Of a DNA stretch of 64,000 nt, positions 35,500-48,624 are shown piece after piece (position 1 is the first letter of the stretch; the number at the start of each line of letters is the position of its first letter). The notes under the pieces were generated by a model. The model saw nothing but the letters and a program-made list of their open reading frames with translations, was not told where the DNA came from and did not search any database. Both the position numbers and the translations under genes were made by a program. Source of the stretch: Plasmodium malariae (taxonomy: Eukaryota > Apicomplexa > Aconoidasida > Haemosporida > Plasmodiidae); assembly GCF_900090045.1 (NCBI RefSeq), contig NC_041786.1, positions 2,784,501 to 2,848,500 on the forward strand, in the 5' to 3' direction.

Positions 35500-38195
35500 G
35501 TATGCGCGTATATATATGTGTATATACATATGTGTGTATATATATGTGTATATGTATATATGTACAACACTCTTACGCAGATACTCATATGCAAATAAAT
35601 ATATTCATACTGCATGTTTAGAAACGTTTAATAAGGATTATATTTTTGTTCTTTTCTTTATTTTAAATAAAATAAAGGAAAAACAGAAATATCATAACTA
35701 ACCTCATTGCAAATTTAAAGTGATAGGACTTCACAAAAAAAAAAAAAAAAAAAAAAAACTTGTAATTTTTTTTTTTTTCTTATTTTTGTTTTACATTTTT
35801 CGACAATCTTGCCACCTTTCTTTTCATAAAATTATAACAGCTATCCACATGCATATTATAAAAAAGCGTATGTAATTTTTTAATTTTTTTTATGTATAAT
35901 TATTTACACATCCTAGGGTGTTGTAAATAATACTAAAACATACGACAAAAATATATGGGAAAATAAATACTTCTACACAACAAGACAAAACAAAACTCAA
36001 AAAAAAAATACAAAAAAATAAATAAGAAATAAAAAAATTAGATGAAAGAAAAAAAATACATGCGGATTCTTACAAATATCTTATTAAGGAAGGGCAAGCA
36101 AGATTGCCTAAAAAAGGAAAATATTTTCTCTTGGAAATATTTTTTTATCACTTATAAATTTGCAATGAACTGCTATTTCTCTCCTTATTATAAGCAATTC
36201 AAAAATACACAGCAATTGATGCGACATGACAAATAAAATGCATTAAAAATGAAAAATTGCATACATATAATAGGTATTTATATATATATATATATATATA
36301 TATACGGTACATGGCAGGTACTACATAATAATATACACTTAATTAAATATATTATAAACACAAAATATCACATATATGGGCAACGTTTACACGTATAAAT
36401 GAGCCCAAAATAATACTCATAAATTGCATCATTCAGTAATGCACAAAAAATTTAAATATTAAAAAAGGAATAATGCAAGTATAAAACAAAACAATACAAA
36501 CATACATACACAATAAAATATGGAATATGCAATTCATTGAATAAAAAAATTATTCACGTTGTCCTTAAAAAATACAAAACAATCAAAATATTTTAAAAAA
36601 ATATAAAATACTTAAAGTAATACGCATATAAAAGACATCATAATTATTACAAATAATTGCAGATATGTGCGCTCACACTATATATATATGTACAGTGAAA
36701 CGAAAAAGTAAAGAAGCACTTGGGCAAAGAAAACAACAACCTTAGCTTCATAATTTATGAAAAATAAAATGACATAATAAAGGATACAAATTATATCGAA
36801 AGGCGGAGAAAAAAAGAACAAAACAAAACAAAAAAAAAAAAAAAAAAAAAAAAGGAGTAAAAGAATAAAAACATGAACTACAAAACGATGCTATTCAAAT
36901 GAAAGTGAATATGCAGTTCACATAATCATTAATGAAAAAGCTAATTCTAAATACTAAAAACAACACAACAAAGCGATAAGAAGTACATATAATTAATAAA
37001 TAATCATAAAATTTTATAGACGTAATGTAGAAATATATAAATATGATAAAAGACATATATAGTTCTCTATAATATTAATAATGCACTAAAACAAAAAATA
37101 AGTATAAAAATAAAGATAATCGTGATAGTAAAAACTGTAGAAAAAATAACAGTAATAATAATAATAATAATGATAAGCAATAAATGAGTTAATTACCTCA
37201 ACAAGATATATTTCTTGTTTAATTCTACGACAAGCAGTTAGAGTTAACGAACCAACATTTACATGTATGGGTTGTTCTTTACATAGATCTCTTGCTAACG
37301 CTTGAACTTCTTTCGGCCAAGTTGCTGACCACATTAAGGTTTGCCTATCTGGTCTAATTTGTTCAACAATTTTTCTAATTTGTATTTCAAAACCCATATC
37401 TAACATTTTATCAGCTTCGTCTAAAACTAAATAAGTAACTCTCATTAGATTAGTAACATTTTGTTCTAATAAATCAATTAAACGACCTGGGCAAGCAATT
37501 AAAATATGAACACCCTGTCTTAAAGCATAAATCTGACCACTTTTCGGTACTCCTCCATATGCACATGTATTTCTTATTTTTGATTCAATAGAAAACTTAA
37601 TACATTCCTGACGAATTTGTTCCGCCAATTCTCTTGTAGGAGCTAATACCAAAACAACAGGTCCATCACCATATTTTAAGCTAGGTTGCGCTAAAATATG
37701 AACAAATGCAGGTAAAATAAAAGCTAATGTTTTCCCACTACCAGTTTCTGCTTTACCAATCATATCTTTTCCTGATAATGCAATAGGCCAACCTTGTATT
37801 TGTATAGGTGTTGGTGTAATAATATTATTATTTTTTAAAGATTTTAAAACATAATCAGGAAACCCAATTTTATTAATTGATTCTACTGGGTTTGGTACAT
37901 TTTCACCTTCCAAAATTGTTATTCTGTGCTTGTCTCTTATATCCTTTACTTCTTTTGCTGATAAATTACTTATATCTTCATGTTCTTTGTAAAAATTTTT
38001 TTCAAATGGGACTAATTTAACAGTACTCCAATCAATTTGAACTAAGTTATTTCCTAGGTTACTCGAGTTATTATTATGTCCCGAAAAATTGCCATAATTT
38101 GTTCTATACTGTGGATAGGCTTGGTAATTTCCGTAGGCATTTGTATAATCGGGGTAATTTGGGTATCTATTATTGAAATTGTTGAAACCCCTCAT
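34666..38195 (-). CDS. DBP2: DEAD-box ATP-dependent RNA helicase DBP2/DDX5 type (three exons, 520 aa)
   Basis: Nuclear RNA helicase subfamily involved in transcription-coupled RNP remodelling, mRNA and rRNA processing. Exons are 38195-37197, 35417-35327 and 35138-34666; donors GTAATT and GTAATA; phases 0 and 1 match. Visible motifs are Q motif ([11 protein letters not shown]), I (AETGSGKT), Ia (PTRELAEQ), Ib (PGRL), II (DEAD), III (SAT), IV (IIVFVET, exon 2), V ([10 protein letters not shown]) and VI (HRIGRTGR). The N-terminus is Asn/Tyr/Gly-rich, and the C-terminus is short ([14 protein letters not shown]) without the long RGG tail of vertebrate DDX5. Intron 1 is about 1,780 bp, very long for this gene set, and separates helicase lobes 1 and 2; intron 2 is 188 bp. 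I recall the syntenic P. falciparum gene as DDX5/DBP2. The microexon of 91 bases was found by splice phase and homology. Confidence 0.95.
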
Positions 38196-41100
38196 TTTAA
38201 AATATATTTTTTTTCTAATATGGGCGTCTATCTTTCTATATAAATGTATATATTTCTTTACCTATATATATAAATTAGCTATTTCCCTTAGTCTAATAAA
38301 ACAAAATTTATCCCTTTTTTTTTTTTTTTTTTTTTTTTATTATTATTTTTTCGTACTAGGTACTTGTATTAACCTTATGAAAATATTATATTTTATATAT
38401 AAAACTATAAAATGTATGTATTTTTTTTTTCTTTTCTTAAAGTTTGGCTTATTTAATGTTTCGAAGTTATGTGTATATTTTTTTCTAACAATTGCTTAAA
38501 CTCGATATAAAAAATGCGTCTTATATTTAACACTTTATTCGCGTAGCTTCATACTTATATATATATATATATATACATACATTTATAAAAATATATAAAT
38601 ACTTGTATAAAAACGTATAAATATAGGTACGTACATACATAAATTTATTTATATATATACATATATATTTATCATCCCCTTTAATTTGTTTAATGTTACT
38701 TTATATCACTGCATATAAACCTCTTCATACATCTATAAATATCTTAATACATTATTTCTATATATAATAAAAGTTACTATTTTTACGTAAAAATTATTAA
38801 AATGTTATAATAATATTGTATTTTTTCTTTTTTTTAACTTTAATAAAAGTTAAACACATACTATAAAAATATATTTTTACATTAACATGATGAGGAAATT
38901 GAAAAAATTAAAAAAATATATTACCGCTCATTTTTATGGGGTATAAAAGGGCATAATTATATAAAATGCTACACTTTACGATGTACAGCTGTAACACAGA
39001 TAATTATGTTGCTATTACTGCTACATAAATATATATATAAATAACTATACATATATGTATATATATATATATATATATAAATAGTTATAAACATAATATA
39101 GCCTTTTATTTTAAACTATATGAAAAATTGAAGGGTCATGAAAAAATGTCGTAAAAAAGGGTGAAAGCATAATAGTGTAAAAATAAAAAGAAAATATATA
39201 ATTGAAATATCTTTTAAAAAATAAATGTTTAAATTATATGAACTCTTTAATTAACAACAAAATGAATTTTTTATGCAAAATATATAATGAAGTCTTATAC
39301 AAAATGTATAATAAACGAAAATATGTATAAAAAAAAAAAAAAACAATATCTTCAATTTTTTTAATTTTTTAAAAGTAAACACTCTTCATATTTTTTACAG
39401 CTAAAATTTATATTTTACATATGAAAAAAAAAAAAATGAAATTCTCAATATAATATATTGTGTTATAATATTAAAATACGAATTTGTAGATATTCTTATG
39501 GTATTTATTTAATTTTTTATAGGGGGTGGAAGGGCTATTGTTTGCTTGGTATTTTTTTTAATTTATATTAAATATATATATATATATATATATGAGCATT
39601 AATGACGAATTATAAAAAAAAAAGGTTAATAGCTAAAAAGTTTAAATATGTTAATATACATATAAAACAGCTACATATTAGAACATAAAATTAATATAAT
39701 AAAATAAACATATCGGTACTAATATATATTAAAGCCAAAAAAAAAAAAAAAAGAAAAAGAAAAAATGAGAATACGTAAGAATAAAATTTAAGCCTGTACA
39801 AACATAAAAGGAAGGACGATGGGGCTACGCTTAAGTAATTGGCGTATGTTGAAAATGCATATATAATTATAAATATATATACATTAATATATTATATATA
39901 TATTTTACACAACAAAATTACGTTTGTGCTTATATTTAATCATCAATATTGGATGACTTATCATTTCACTTTTTTAAAATAGCACAAATTGGGCAACTGT
40001 TATATTAATATACTTTGCATTAGGTACCAATAATATGTACGTGTTTTTTTTTTTTTTTTTTAATCCCCTTATTTCAAGACCGTTCCTATTATGACAGCAT
40101 TCCATAGTATGCAGTGTGTGTACTCATACGTAACCTACATATATATGTATGTATATAAGTAATATACATTTTATATATATACGTAGAAAAAGTAAGGAAT
40201 ACATTATTTTTTAGAGGTAATTTTCGTGTATGCAAAATAATATGAAATCTGAAACTACCTTTCATTTTTAATAATGGAAATGCTTATCTTTTAATTGTTT
40301 GATCAGATATGCAATTCGTATTTATACAAACAAAATAAGTTACCTCTGTTTTTGTTTTTTCTTCATGTTAATGTGTAGTATATATAGTTATTTCTTCCAA
40401 TAAAGTAAAATGTTCTATTACACATTTTTATTGGGTATTTATAAAATATGGGAAATGAGAATGGAAAAATGTTTTAACAAAATATTAAAATAGTTTTTTT
40501 AGTAAGTTAATTTTAATAAGTTCATATTTTAACTTTTGAGATTATAGTTTTTTTTTTTTTTTTTCTCTTTGTAAAATTGCATTTTATTTATTTTTTATAT
40601 ATAGTATTATAAGGTTATTTAGCAAAAATAAAAAGGAAAAAAAAAAGAAATAGAAAAATGAAAAAGCTATAAAACATATATTACAAATGAGTAAGAACAA
40701 AATTGCAAGTTCCTTTTAATGCAGAAACTGTTATTTTTCCATTTTACTTTCAATGTGAAAATGTTTATTTTTTTTAAATTACATAAAAAGGAAAAACGAA
40801 CTAATACAATTAAAATAAAATAACGGTAGTAGTAGTAGTAGTAGTAGTTGTAGTAGTAGTAGTATTAGCATGTGCGTTACTTATATGAAAATTATGCGTG
40901 CCTTTTTCATCTTTATTAAATAAAGAATATAAAATATTATGAAATATCTGAAAATATTTTCTTGTTATATAGGCTTAATTTTATGTACACACAGTTACAG
41001 TACAATATGCACGGCAACTCATTTGTATATAAAGCAAAAGAGTAAAAAAAAAAAAAAATATATATGTATATATATACATATATCTTATATATATGTATGT

Positions 41101-42375
41101 TAATACGAATTCTAACTCTAGGTGTCTTACTAGGCTTTTTATTGTTATTCGTAATACTAAGTAGAGATACAAAAAAAAAAAAAAAAAAAAGTTAAACATT
41201 GAATAAATGACTGCTTATTAAAGAATAACAGTATTACATACGTGTAACACAAAATAGAATGTCCCTATTTTGCATTTTTCGTATAATAAATGGTAAGGAC
41301 ATAATTGGGGGTAATCAGCTTTCCTTTTTTTTTCCCCATGCAATTTCCTTTCTCTACTTTCTGAATAATATTTTAATTCTTTAAACAAAACATTCCAAAT
41401 TTGCACATGCAACAGGTGCTTGCTTAATTTAGTTGTAGCAATATATTTTCTTATTATTATTGGTGCGAATAATTTTTTTTCTTCTTTATTTCCCTTTTAC
41501 TGAAATTATAAGTTCTTCAAACATGATTGCATGCTAAGGTGAAAATTATCGTATGATTAAATAATATTAAAAGTGTAAAAAAAAAAAAAAAAAAAAAAAA
41601 AGGATCTATTCACATACACGTTCAAACGCAATTGTAAAGGAAATTAAATCTGTTCATCTAATAATAAGGGGGGACTACATGTTGCATGTGCATATAAATG
41701 TCTGTAAGTTTGTATCTATGCATTTACATTAGAGCAGGAAAAAAAAAAAAAATTGCAACCATGCTGTTTAAGGAATATAATAAGTAAATATGGGCTATGC
41801 TAAAGAGCACGAAATTACTCATATCAAGTAAACATTTTAAAAGACGCATAACTAGGGTGTAGTTATATAAGAACATGTATTGCAAAAAAAATATTATAAT
41901 TTTTTTTTAAAGAGAATACTGTAAAATTATTTCTGAACATGTAACTGTGACTACTTATTTTTGAGATATAATAAAATTGTTCTTTTTTTTTTTGTCCCCA
42001 TCTCTATAATATATGTAATTTAAAAATGTGTTAAAATAATCATCCTTAAAATTGCTAAGAAATTTCCTTTAGTTTGTTATAGTTTTGCAGAAGAAATAGG
42101 AAATTTTTTTTTATTGTAGCTTTTGTGTGTTTTTGTTTTTGTTTTTGTTTTTGCTTTTGTTTTCGTTTTCGTTTTCGATTTTGCTTTATTTTATTATATT
42201 ATTTATTTTTTTTTTTTTTGTTCTGTTCTGACATCCTATATTTTATATATTATATTTTCTGTTTTGTATTTTGTATTTTTTGTTCAGTATTTTGTGTTTG
42301 CTCGGTGTGCAGTACTTTTAGGCCTCTATTTCTCAAATTTGGAGAGCACGAAGCAAAACAGCTAATAAAGTAGAC
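38196..42375. other. 4.2-kb divergent promoter region between DBP2 and the RND protein
   Basis: Upstream DNA of two divergently transcribed genes. It contains T-tracts (38317-38338, 40049-40061, 40550-40564), A-tracts (41577-41601), (TA)n (39058-39078, 39571-39592), a TAG trinucleotide run (about 40826-40864), and a TTTTTG/TTTTCG hexamer array (about 42123-42180) just before the RND start. A minus frame at 41218-41412 has mixed composition but no recognisable feature. No gene is called. Confidence 0.55.
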
Positions 42376-45300
42376 ATGGAGGGATACCCTTACAACTATA
42401 ACAGCACGAATGAGAAGAAGAGGAGTACTATGTTTAGTGAAAATGAACGATGTGAGAATTGTAACGGTAGCAGGAATCCTTGCAATGGTTCTGATATGAA
42501 TGTCGTTACAGGAGAAGAGGAAAATATATCGAAAAAAAAAAACAATATGTATATGTTAAATAATGGTCATTACTGTGAAAGAAAGGAAGAAGATGAATGT
42601 AATGAGTCAGGAAGCAATAGCTTTAGGAAGAGAAAAAAGAAAAGTAGGAAAAATATTTTACGTGTTATATGCAAAAAATATGTGAAATTAACAATGGATA
42701 AACCATGGTGCATTATTCTGAGTATGATTATCGGCTCTTTAATATTCATGATAATAAGTATTTCTTTCTGTAATAGTTTGTTTGCAGATGTTAATAATAG
42801 TGCATTTGTATTGTTTAAATCCTTTTTGAACAAGATAAAAGGAGTAGAATATTTCAAAATAAACGTAATAAAAACAAGCGATACATTAGTTCAGTCGAAT
42901 AATGAAATTGGGAAAAATGTTGACCATTTTTTCAAGTTTTATAAAAAGGAAAAGACAGCAACATTACTGTTTTATTTAGATGATAAAGAAGAATGTGAAA
43001 ATATATTAAATTATAGTTCATTGAAAGATATTTTTTTTTTACTTGAATACTTTAAACAAATAAATCATGAGAATAACATTGAGGATAAAAACGGGCATAA
43101 AATTGAGGATAAAAATGAGAATAAAAAAACATGGAAAAATATGTGCAAAAAATTTGACATTCCATTTAATGGTACGAAATGTTTTGTATTAGGTCTTTAC
43201 ACAGTTGCTGAATTACAAAATGGACAGTATGACTTGGTGAATAACTGGAATGATTATTTTAATAATTTGTTAAGGGAAAATGACAAATCGGTAAAAACCT
43301 TTTTTAGTAGGGAAATTATTTTATTACCTACCTTTTTATATTACCCTCATAATACCTTTAAAAAATCACGTAACAAATTAGAGGATGTATTATCAGATAT
43401 ATCAGAAAGTGTTAAAGCTTATTTATTTGTTTATAATTTTGATGAAAATGCTGATGATGTACTACTTAATGAATGGTATAGAACATTAAATAGATATGTA
43501 GAATTAATAAATGAAAAAAAGATTACACATTTAGTTATTAACAACCCAGATGGTACTAATTTTACACATCAGTTGAATAAGAAAAGAAATTGGCATATTT
43601 CTGTTATGAACGAGAAGATATTAGAAGAAAACGAAACTGAGTCATTTATTGTGGGAATAAAAACGAATTATATATTTGTAATTCTTTCTTTTTTATTTAT
43701 AATTTTTTATATTAATTATTACATATCATCGAGTACACTGAAATTTAAGGGAAAGATAGTTCTACTTCTTTCGATGTATATATTAACGCTGTTTTCATTC
43801 TGCTCAAGTTTTTTTTTTAGTTTACTATTTCAAATAAGCGTACTAAGATTTTATCTAATAAATTACTATGTCCTCTTTTTCCTGAGTTTTCTATACCTAT
43901 GTATTACTGTTTTTTACTATAACAAATGCGTAGCGGCATGCTCGAAGAAAATGGCTCAAAAGTTAGAAAAAAAAAAAGCATACCGTAGTAGTGGCAGTAA
44001 TAGCAGTAGTAATGGAAGTAATAGCAGTAGTAATGGAAATAATAGCAGTTGTAATGGAAGTAATAGCAGTTGTAATGGAAGTAATAGCAGTAGTAATGGA
44101 AGTAATAGCAGTAGTAACAGTGGCAGCAATAACTGCAGTGATCATAGTAGGAACGACTTGGCAGATATGAGCAAAGAGCACATTCATGCGACGTACAAAT
44201 CCTTATATTTCGTTGGGAAAATTTCGATGGTACTTATAGCTATATATCTCGTTGGTTTTACATGCAGTTACACAATTGTTAAGAAGTTCTGTATATGTTC
44301 TATATTTGCAATTATTTCGTTGTTCCTTTTTTACGCATCCTTTTTTAACAATATATTTTCCTTACTATTATACAAGAATAAAAAGACAATTTTTCGTTTA
44401 AGCAATGAATCTCATGAGCATATAATTGAACTGTCAAAAGGGGAAAAAAATGTAGATATTGGAGCAGCGCAAATAAAAGTGCAAAACAATCATAATAGAA
44501 ACAATAACAAGTGTAATACATTCTGCAATGGAATACTCGTAACAGGAGAGATGTGTGATATTAATATGAATAAAGAGAAAGGATGTATAAATGTAAATGA
44601 ATGTTCTGATGAGAAGCGGGTATACAAGGATCAGACAAATGACTTTAATTGTTGTAATTGCAAAAGTGAAACAGAACAAAAGGCAGAAAAATTAAGAAAA
44701 AAAGAATCCAAAAATGCTAAATCGTATAAAAAGGGTTTTACATTCCTTGTTTTGCTTTTCCTTTTATTATTTTTAGCTTTGTTCTTATGTATTTTTATTA
44801 CTAATAAAACAAAATATGATATTTACACATATATGAGCAAATATTCAAAGTTAAGGACTTTTGTAGAAAATTTTGAAAAGAAAGCAGGGTATGTAGTAGA
44901 ACCTGCCTACTTGGTGTTACCTTCTTCATATGAATATGACTATGAAAAAGAAGAAAATATGGATAATATTATAAAGTTAATAGAATTTTTGAAAAAGGAA
45001 GGGTATATTAATGATCCCATTATGTCATGGGTTCATGCATTTAAGTTAATTAAAAATGATTGTATAAATACATTTCCATTCGATAATATATATGATCTAG
45101 AAGAGCATATGAATGATTGTAACAATTTCATTCCACAATATGAACACAAACTACTCCATTTGGAAAAATTAAAAGAAATCTTTTGTATTAGTGAAGGAGT
45201 AATATGCCATAACTTTTATGATATTATTTATGAATGGTTAACTATGAAAGAAGATGGAGTTTACAATAGTAATATTTTTACAATTAAAACAGATTATCAT

Positions 45301-46600
45301 AATAATATTAATACGATTCTACCCCAAATCCACACGATAACACCCCATTTATTCTATGAAAATTACGTAAAGGTACGCTCAAAAAAAAAGGGGGATAAAT
45401 ATACGCAGAAATGCGGAAATAGACAGCCATTTTGTTCCTCTCTCATGTTGCATATATCATAATGTACTAATACGCTACCATTTTTTTTTTTTATTCCTTT
45501 TTCCCTTTTTAATGCTCAGATGGACGAGAAACATAATATAACCAGCAGTAGAATAGGATTCATGCTACATAATTATACAAGCAATTATGACAAGAATGTA
45601 GAAAATTTCACAAAAATAAAAAATATCATTAAAAAAAGTGGTATCAAGAATGCCTATTTTTATTCAGAAACATATGTTCTATTTAACCAAGCCATGGAAT
45701 TTCAACATGAATATAAATTTATGTTAATTCTTTATTTTTTCATATATTTAATTGCTTTATATATATTTAGCATTAATGCAATAGTAATGATATTTCAGTT
45801 CTGGTTATACAATAACTTAAGTGTAGTATATTTCATGCATTTTTTCTCTGTTAATACAGATGCAATAACAATTATTCTTATGAAAATAGGTGCAATAATA
45901 TCTCTTTCTCACTATTTGTTTTCTACTCTATATTTCAAAGCAGTCCTTGATAAAAAAATGAACTTGACCAGAAGTGTGAAGGAATCACTGCCCTATTTCT
46001 TATTTTTGGTATTATGTACGTTCAAAATGGGATATCAATAGAAAACGGGAAAAAAAAAAAGAAGAGGATAAAAAAGAAATGAAATGGGAAAAAGAGAAGA
46101 ACGAAAAGAAAAACAAAATAAAAAAAAAAAAAAGAAAAAAAAGGAAGAACAAATAAAAAAAGAAAAGGATAAGAACGAAAAAAAAAAAAAAAAAAAAAAA
46201 AAAAAACAGGAAAAGCCTTAATAAATATAAGCAAATTATAAAATTAGCCTAACAAACGGGAGTGTTCAATTTTAATCAGAAAAATAGAGAACTTTTTTTC
46301 CATATATTCATATATATAAAATTATGCTTTTTCATTTTCATTCTATGTTGTGTAGTTGTACCTTATATTTATTTTGATTTTTTTAATTATTAAGAATTTT
46401 TTTTATATATCTCACAATTTTATTAATTTTTTACTTTTTTTATTCACATATTTTTCTTTACAGACTTGATTACTTTCAGCATGAGAGATTATATTTCCAA
46501 CGTTTTAAGAATACTACTTTTCAGTCATATAATTTGGTTTCTTTTATACTACTTTACAATTTTGTGTATACACAAAATTAATTTAAGCAGATCAGCATGA
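42376..46600 (+). CDS. RND-superfamily membrane protein, NPC1/Patched/Dispatched-like (three exons, 1,209 aa)
   Basis: Exons are 42376-45372, 45520-46015 and 46464-46600, with phases 0 and 1 matching (donors GTACGC and GTACGT). Topology is that of a duplicated RND protein. TM1 (residues 113-135) is followed by a ~290-residue ectodomain. TM2-6 (about 430-665) are interrupted by an SSSNG low-complexity insertion at 536-595. A cytoplasmic Cys/Asn-rich loop leads to TM7 (787-810), then a second ectodomain to about 1060, then TM8-12. The TM10 segment (FSVNTDAITIILMKIGAIIS followed by LSHYLF) resembles the NPC1/Patched pattern of a polar residue, NL-x-M-x-x-G and a final H. Exon 3 (ITFSMRDYISNVLRILLFSH) resembles the TM11-12 end of NPC1. 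A lipid/sterol transport role is inferred from the family only. This is not the known NCR1, which I place on chromosome 1 in P. falciparum. Confidence 0.8.
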
Positions 46601-48226
46601 AACATAGTGTATGGTATATGGTGTGTTAACTTTTGACGGATTATACTTTTTTTAAAAAAAAAAAAAAATCTTTATATGCTTCTTGTAAGAAATATGAAGT
46701 AAAGATAAAAAAAATGAAAAGTAAAAAACACGAATTTACACAAAAAGGTGGAATAATACGTACCGTAAAATATGAGTTTAAATAAAATGAAGTAAAATAA
46801 AACTAAATTATATTAAATAAAACTAAATTATATTAAATAAAACTAAATTAGATTAAATAAAACCAAATTATATAAAATAAATCCAAATCAGATGAAATAA
46901 AACCAAATCAGATGAAATAAAACCAAATCAGATGAAATAAAACCAAATCAGATAAAATAAAACCAAATCAGATAAAATAAAACCAAATCAGATAAAATAA
47001 AACCAAATCAGATGAAATAAAACCAAATCAGATGAAATAAAACCAAATCAGACGAAATAAAACCAAATCAGATGAAATAAAACCAAATTAGATTAAATAA
47101 ATCCAAATTAGATTAAATGAAACCAAATTATATAAAATAAATCCAAATTAGATGAAATAAAACAGAAACTACAAAATTATCAAAACAAAGTATACTTATT
47201 GACCATACGTTTAAGCGTTTATTTGTAGGAGTATTATATGAATACATGTAAATACTGAAGCTTCTGTTTATCATCTGTAAGTATATTCCCCCAAATCTTC
47301 TTTATCACAAAAGAAAAAATGATTTTTCACTTACATTTATTGAACATAAAAACTTAATACAATTGTTAACTTTTCATTAAAATAGTGTTAGAAATGTTTG
47401 CATAAACTGTTGGTAAATTAATTAAAGAAGCCTAAAGAATTTTTTTTAAAAAAAAAAAAATTTGAAAAAAACGTATTAAAAAATATATACTTAATATACT
47501 ATTGCACACATCTGAGTAATAATAAGGTAATATGATCTCCCGCCCTTTTTTTTTTTTTTTTTGATCTTAAACTTGTTTTAAATTTATATTTTTTTTAGTT
47601 TATAACGAGATAAGAATGTGTTTTCATACCATTTATAGCAAAATATCCATTTTTTTTTTTTTTTTAATCAATAGATAGTCAAAAAAATATATATATATAT
47701 GCATATATATGGGTTGTAGGTTATTATATATGTAAAAATAATATATTATATGAAACAAATAAAAAAAGTTCCTGGGCATATGAAATGATCAAAAAAAAAA
47801 GAAAAAAAAAATACATACATTATAAATTTAATATATATTTAGCGTATAATATAATATTATATATACATAATATGTCATTATATATTTTATACATGAGTAT
47901 ATTAATTTATTTTTTTTTTTGAATGTACAAATTAACAATAGTGAATTAAAAAAATAAAAAACAAAATTAATTATAAAATTTATAGTTCATTATAATATAT
48001 TTTTTACTGCTTATAAAATTTTTTTTTTTTTTTTTTACCGTGTATTTTTAATAGTTGAATAAAAAAAGGTTTTTACTTTTTTTTTTTATTTGAACCAGAA
48101 AAATAGAATAACATAATAAAACCAAAACAAGTCAAAAAAATTAAGGTTTATAAAAAAAGTAAAAAACATTATTTACATCCTCATCTGCAGTGACTGTTTT
48201 TTAATTTGTATATATATATATATATG

Positions 48227-48290
<64 letters not shown>

Positions 48291-48378
48291 GTATACACAT
48301 ATACATAATATATATTTATTACTTATGTTATATGCATGTGTATACCTTTTTCTTACGAAAAAAAAAGTTGCATAAGGT
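46601..48378. other. spacer between the RND protein and the HABP4-like gene
   Basis: Contains the 20-bp minisatellite listed separately, T-tracts (47548-47563, 48018-48036), and an alternating TA/TATG run at 48210-48295 immediately upstream of the next start codon. No gene seen. Confidence 0.6.
46790..47164. repeat. 20-bp minisatellite
   Basis: About 18 tandem copies of a 20-base unit, AAATAAAACCAAATCAGATG. The central copies are nearly identical and the outer copies are more diverged (AAACTAAATTATATTAAATA). It starts about 190 bp after the RND stop codon. There are no in-frame stops across parts of one strand, but no start or splice context. Confidence 0.93.
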
Positions 48379-48593
48379 ATGGCGACGAAGATTCGATATA
48401 ACGTTCATACAACGAACAAATACTCAGTTTTTGATAGTGATAATTCGGAGGAAGAAAGCGGGAAGGCAAAACTAAAAGAATCGGCGAAAAATGAAATAAA
48501 TGATACATACGGAGGACGGATTAATAATAATAGCCACGGTAAAATAAAGAAGCTGTTTTCAAACCCTTTCGCAATACATACATACATGCATAC

Positions 48594-48624
<31 letters not shown>

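Noticed and set aside
36042..36236. 64-aa ORF inside the helicase intron
   Set aside because: On the opposite strand to the host gene with no recognisable domain; kept only as an intron-block observation.
46790..47164. CRISPR-like regular direct repeats
   Set aside because: Copies are head-to-tail without unique spacers, in a eukaryotic nuclear genome; this is a minisatellite.
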